A DNA stretch of 8,847 nt from Candidatus Izemoplasmatales bacterium (GTDB lineage Bacteria; Bacillota_I; Bacilli_A; Izemoplasmatales; Hujiaoplasmataceae). The stretch spans positions 1-8,847 of the forward strand of contig JAQUZK010000045.1 in NCBI GenBank assembly GCA_028691335.1, in the 5' to 3' direction. The stretch's first letter is position 1. Every line of letters starts with the position of its first letter. The notes below the pieces were generated by a model. That model was not told the origin of the DNA and did not search any database. It saw only the letters and a list, made by a program, of their open reading frames with translations. A program made the position numbers and the translations under genes. This document shows, in pieces, positions 7,132 through 8,847 of this stretch.

Positions 7132-7157
7132 TAAGCCAGCTTAATTGAGCTGGCTTA
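7132..7157 (-). terminator. Hairpin terminator of tRNA-Thr, probably shared with convergent glgC
   Basis: A perfect 10-bp inverted repeat (TAAGCCAGCT at 7132-7141, AGCTGGCTTA at 7148-7157) closes a 6-nt loop. On the minus strand it is followed at once by a U-rich run (TTTTTATTATT, complement of 7121-7131), an ideal terminator for the tRNA whose 3' end is 17 nt before it. On the plus strand the tail (AATAATTTATA) is poorer, so it ends glgC transcripts less surely but may protect their 3' end. Confidence 0.85.
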
Positions 7158-7173
7158 ATAATTTATATAGAAG

Positions 7174-7247
7174 TGGTGCTCCTACCTAGAATCGAACTAG
7201 AATTTCAGCATTACCATTGCTGTGTTCTACCATTAAACTATAGGAGC
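7174..7247 (-). tRNA. tRNA-Thr, anticodon GGU
   Basis: The minus strand folds into a complete 74-nt tRNA. It has acceptor stem GCTCCTA/TAGGAGC, a 4-bp D stem (GTTT/GAAC, one wobble) with loop AATGGTA, anticodon stem CAGCA/TGCTG with loop ATGGTAA, a 4-nt variable loop, T stem TCTAG/CTAGG (one wobble) with loop TTCGATT, discriminator A and an encoded CCA. The anticodon GGT (complement of 7213-7215) reads the threonine codons ACU and ACC. G1-C72 and C2-G71 agree with threonine identity as known from E. coli. It is a single tRNA gene with its own promoter and terminator, convergent with glgC and divergent from the ABC unit. Confidence 0.96.
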
Positions 7248-7255
7248 TTAGTAAT

Positions 7256-7284
7256 ATTATAAATAATTGAGTTTAAAAATGCAA
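7256..7284 (-). promoter_or_regulatory. Promoter of tRNA-Thr
   Basis: On the minus strand, TTGCAT (complement of 7279-7284, four of six matches to TTGACA), an exact 17-nt spacer and a perfect TATAAT (complement of 7256-7261). The predicted start is near 7249, only about 2 nt before the mature 5' end at 7247, so the primary transcript would carry almost no leader. Confidence 0.8.
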
Positions 7285-7298
7285 GAATAAATAATTGA
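7259..7298. repeat. 12-nt direct repeat around the tRNA promoter
   Basis: ATAAATAATTGA occurs at 7259-7270 and again at 7287-7298, 28 bp apart start to start. The first copy overlaps the -10 element of the tRNA promoter and the second lies just upstream of its -35. It may be chance in AT-rich DNA; no function is assigned. Confidence 0.4.
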
Positions 7299-7325
7299 TA
7301 TTTTTTAATACTTTTTTATTTTAGT

Positions 7326-7356
7326 TAAACAATTTTTATAAAAAAAAGTGTATAAT
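7326..7356 (+). promoter_or_regulatory. Probable promoter of the ABC transporter unit
   Basis: A perfect TATAAT at 7351-7356 lies 28 nt before the ATG. The best -35 candidate is TAAACA at 7326-7331 (four of six matches) with a long 19-nt spacer, so the -35 assignment is weak. The predicted start is near 7363, giving a leader of about 22 nt that contains AAGGAGGA at 7372-7379. Confidence 0.55.
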
Positions 7357-7384
7357 AATTAGTTGATGAATAAGGAGGATATTT

Positions 7385-8095
7385 ATGCTAAATATTACAA
7401 ATGTTTCAAAATCTTACGATAAAAAGAAAAACGCTATCGATAAGATTAACCTGGAGATTTTACCAGGAGATATTTATGGTTTTATTGGACACAATGGCGC
7501 TGGTAAAACAACATTATTAAAATCCATTGCAGGTATTCTAAATTTTGATGAAGGTGACATTACTATTTTCGGAAAATCAATCATCAAAGATAATTTAGAT
7601 GCTAAAAGATTGATTGCTTATATTCCTGATAATCCAGATGTTTATGAGTCTTTAACTGGTATTCAGTATTTAGACTTTGTGGCTGATGCTTTTGATGTGA
7701 GTTTAGAACAAAGAAGATTGTTGATTAACAAGTATGCGGAAATGTTTGAAATGAGTGAAGTTTTAAATAACCAAATTTCAAGTTACTCACATGGAATGAA
7801 ACAGAAAATTGTGATAATGAGCGCTTTAATCCATTCGCCTAAAGCAATGTTGTTAGATGAGCCATTTGTTGGGTTAGATCCTAAAGCTAGTTTCTTATTA
7901 AAAGATGTTTTTCGTCATTTGGTAGAACAAGGTTCATTGATTTTCTTTTCAACACACGTATTAGAAGTAGCAGAGAAATTATGTAATAAAGTCGCAATAA
8001 TTAAAAACGGTAGAATTGTCGCAAATGGAACAACTGAAGAAATTATCAAGGATAAATCGCTTGAAAATATTTTTATAGATTTATTGCAGGAATAA
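7385..8095 (+). CDS. ABC transporter ATP-binding protein
   Basis: This 236-residue cytoplasmic ATPase powers an ABC-2-type membrane partner, most likely the product encoded immediately downstream. It has Walker A GHNGAGKTT (35-43), the signature SYSHGMKQK (133-141, in place of LSGGQ), Walker B AMLLDEP (154-160) with the D-loop GLD (163-165), and the H-loop His191 in STHVLE. The usual Q-loop Gln is replaced: the segment reads AYIPDNP (78-84), as in EcsA-type ATPases, which carry an acidic residue there. The overall type is the EcsA/antibiotic-export-like group; the substrate is unknown. The ATG at 7385 is fixed by AAGGAGGA at 7372-7379. Its TAA is only 2 nt before the permease ATG, and the permease ribosome binding site (AGGAA, 8088-8092) lies in its last codons, so the two are translationally coupled. 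Confidence 0.93.
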   Translation: MLNITNVSKSYDKKKNAIDKINLEILPGDIYGFIGHNGAGKTTLLKSIAGILNFDEGDITIFGKSIIKDNLDAKRLIAYIPDNPDVYESLTGIQYLDFVADAFDVSLEQRRLLINKYAEMFEMSEVLNNQISSYSHGMKQKIVIMSALIHSPKAMLLDEPFVGLDPKASFLLKDVFRHLVEQGSLIFFSTHVLEVAEKLCNKVAIIKNGRIVANGTTEEIIKDKSLENIFIDLLQE

Positions 8096-8097
8096 TT

Positions 8098-8778
8098 ATG
8101 TATCTTAATTTAATGAAAGTTTTCTTTAAAGAGAATTTTTCTTTAAAGAGAATCTTAGGAACTAATGTTAAGTCATCTAAGACTAAAGCAATTTTAATAA
8201 TTTTTGCGATACTTTATGGATTCGGTACTTTGTTTTTTGTATTTGGTTATATGTTTTTTGATTTAGGTAAAGTTTTAGCGGAGTCAAATCAAGAAAATAT
8301 GTTATTAGATTTTATTTTCATGTATACAACTATGCTATCAATTTTATTTATAATTCTTCGTTCTAATGGTTATTTATTTAATTACAAGGATTTTACTATT
8401 CTTCAACCTTTGCCAATTAAAACAAGAACAATACTTTTAGGTAAATTGACGGTGATGTTAGGTTTTATTTATGTTATTATGTTTTCGATTTCTGCACCAA
8501 TCGCATTTTCATATTTCTATCATGGTGGTTTTGATATATTTAAGCTTTTGATAATGATATTGTTATTGCTTGCAGTTCCGATAATACCTTTGGTAATTTT
8601 TTCTTTTGTGTCATTGTTAATCGCTAGATTTTCATCAAGATTTAGAATTGGAAAGGCTTTATATTTAATATTAATGTTTGTATTCTTTTTCGGAATAATG
8701 TATCTTTCAATGAGTATGAATATGGCTAATAGTAATCCATTATCTGGTCAGATGGGTCTTTTAGATTTTGTCTCATAG
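8098..8778 (+). CDS. ABC transporter permease, N-terminal part, ended by an in-frame TAG
   Basis: The frame gives 226 residues of a strongly hydrophobic protein, the expected membrane partner of the ATPase encoded 2 nt upstream. Membrane segments lie at about 31-54, 68-88, 112-140, 148-177 and 187-206. A cytoplasmic loop DFTILQPLPIKTRTILLGKL (98-117) is typical of ABC-2 type exporter subunits, where a D..L..LPI pattern precedes the third segment. Such proteins are usually about 500 residues or more, so this product is less than half length. Translation stops at TAG (8776-8778), but the same frame continues open with plausible coding sequence to the window end. The gene is therefore probably interrupted rather than complete. 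All five full-length genes here end in TAA, so TAG is also out of character. A sequencing error is possible. The transported substrate is unknown. Confidence 0.85.
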   Translation: MYLNLMKVFFKENFSLKRILGTNVKSSKTKAILIIFAILYGFGTLFFVFGYMFFDLGKVLAESNQENMLLDFIFMYTTMLSILFIILRSNGYLFNYKDFTILQPLPIKTRTILLGKLTVMLGFIYVIMFSISAPIAFSYFYHGGFDIFKLLIMILLLLAVPIIPLVIFSFVSLLIARFSSRFRIGKALYLILMFVFFFGIMYLSMSMNMANSNPLSGQMGLLDFVS

Positions 8779-8847
8779 TATATTCCTACTGGTAAATGGT
8801 TTAGTGAGGGAATTCATAATTTAGATATATTATCTATTTTTTTGATT
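8779..8847 (+). pseudogene. In-frame continuation of the permease after the TAG
   Basis: The 23 codons after the TAG stay open in the permease frame and read YIPTGKWFSEGI, then a hydrophobic run beginning a further helix. This looks like the middle of an ABC exporter membrane subunit and includes TGG for Trp. There is no ATG or ribosome binding site in the stretch to restart translation. It runs off the window, so the length of the downstream part is not visible. Confidence 0.65.

Noticed and set aside
7174..7247. Reading the minus-strand tRNA as tRNA-Gly because of its Gly-like D arm (TAGTTTAATGGTAGAAC)
   Set aside because: The anticodon in the 7-nt loop ATGGTAA is GGT, which is threonine. 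Glycine would need an anticodon ending in CC (NCC), which is not present.
312..8778. Mycoplasma-type genetic code (TGA = Trp)
   Set aside because: All tryptophans in the full-length proteins are TGG and none of these frames contains TGA, although the DNA is very AT-rich. The TGA at 29-31 is better read as a stop.
1..8847. Mobile element, phage remnant, CRISPR array or defence island
   Set aside because: No transposase, integrase, recombinase, terminal inverted repeats, regularly spaced repeats or defence-type proteins were seen; the gene content is housekeeping and transport.

Overview
The window reads as ordinary chromosomal DNA from a low-GC Gram-positive-type bacterium. It is strongly AT-rich, leucine is mostly TTA, ribosome binding sites are of the AGGAGG/AGGTGA type, and the promoters have a sigma-A shape. 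All tryptophans in the long reading frames are TGG and none of those frames contains TGA, so the standard bacterial code fits and the Mycoplasma/Spiroplasma code (TGA = Trp) does not. The best placement is a Bacilli or Mollicutes-related lineage that kept the standard code (Acholeplasma, Izemoplasma or Haloplasma-like, or a related uncultured group). This is an inference from composition and gene types, not a taxonomic assignment.

Layout. Positions 1-154 (minus) hold the start of a probable membrane protein, stopped by TGA after 41 codons. Positions 155-311 hold back-to-back promoters for that gene and for the kinase. Positions 312-1934 encode a TGS/SAD-domain uridine kinase-like nucleoside kinase, ending in a strong terminator whose stem contains the stop codon. 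A new extended -10 promoter at about 1963-1991 drives a probable three-gene operon: a CtpE-like P-type cation ATPase (2009-4423), glycogen synthase glgA (4439-5857) and ADP-glucose pyrophosphorylase glgC (5890-7125). A perfect 10-bp hairpin (7132-7157) separates glgC from a convergent tRNA-Thr(GGU) on the minus strand (7174-7247), which has its own promoter. A further plus-strand unit follows: an ABC ATPase (7385-8095) and its membrane partner (from 8098), whose frame is broken by an in-frame TAG at 8776-8778 and stays open to the end of the window.

How the genes fit together. GlgC makes ADP-glucose and GlgA polymerises it into alpha-1,4-glucan, so the two form the committed core of glycogen synthesis. 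No branching enzyme, GlgD or phosphorylase is in the window. The ATPase in the same transcript probably moves a divalent cation, perhaps Ca2+; its link to glycogen is unexplained. The kinase and the ABC unit are separate transcription units.

I found no CRISPR array, insertion sequence, phage gene, riboswitch or defence cassette, and nothing that looks like a wholly new system. The points most worth checking are the two probable in-frame stops at the window edges, one in the ABC permease and one in the left-edge membrane protein, and the joining of a CtpE-like ATPase to glgA-glgC.
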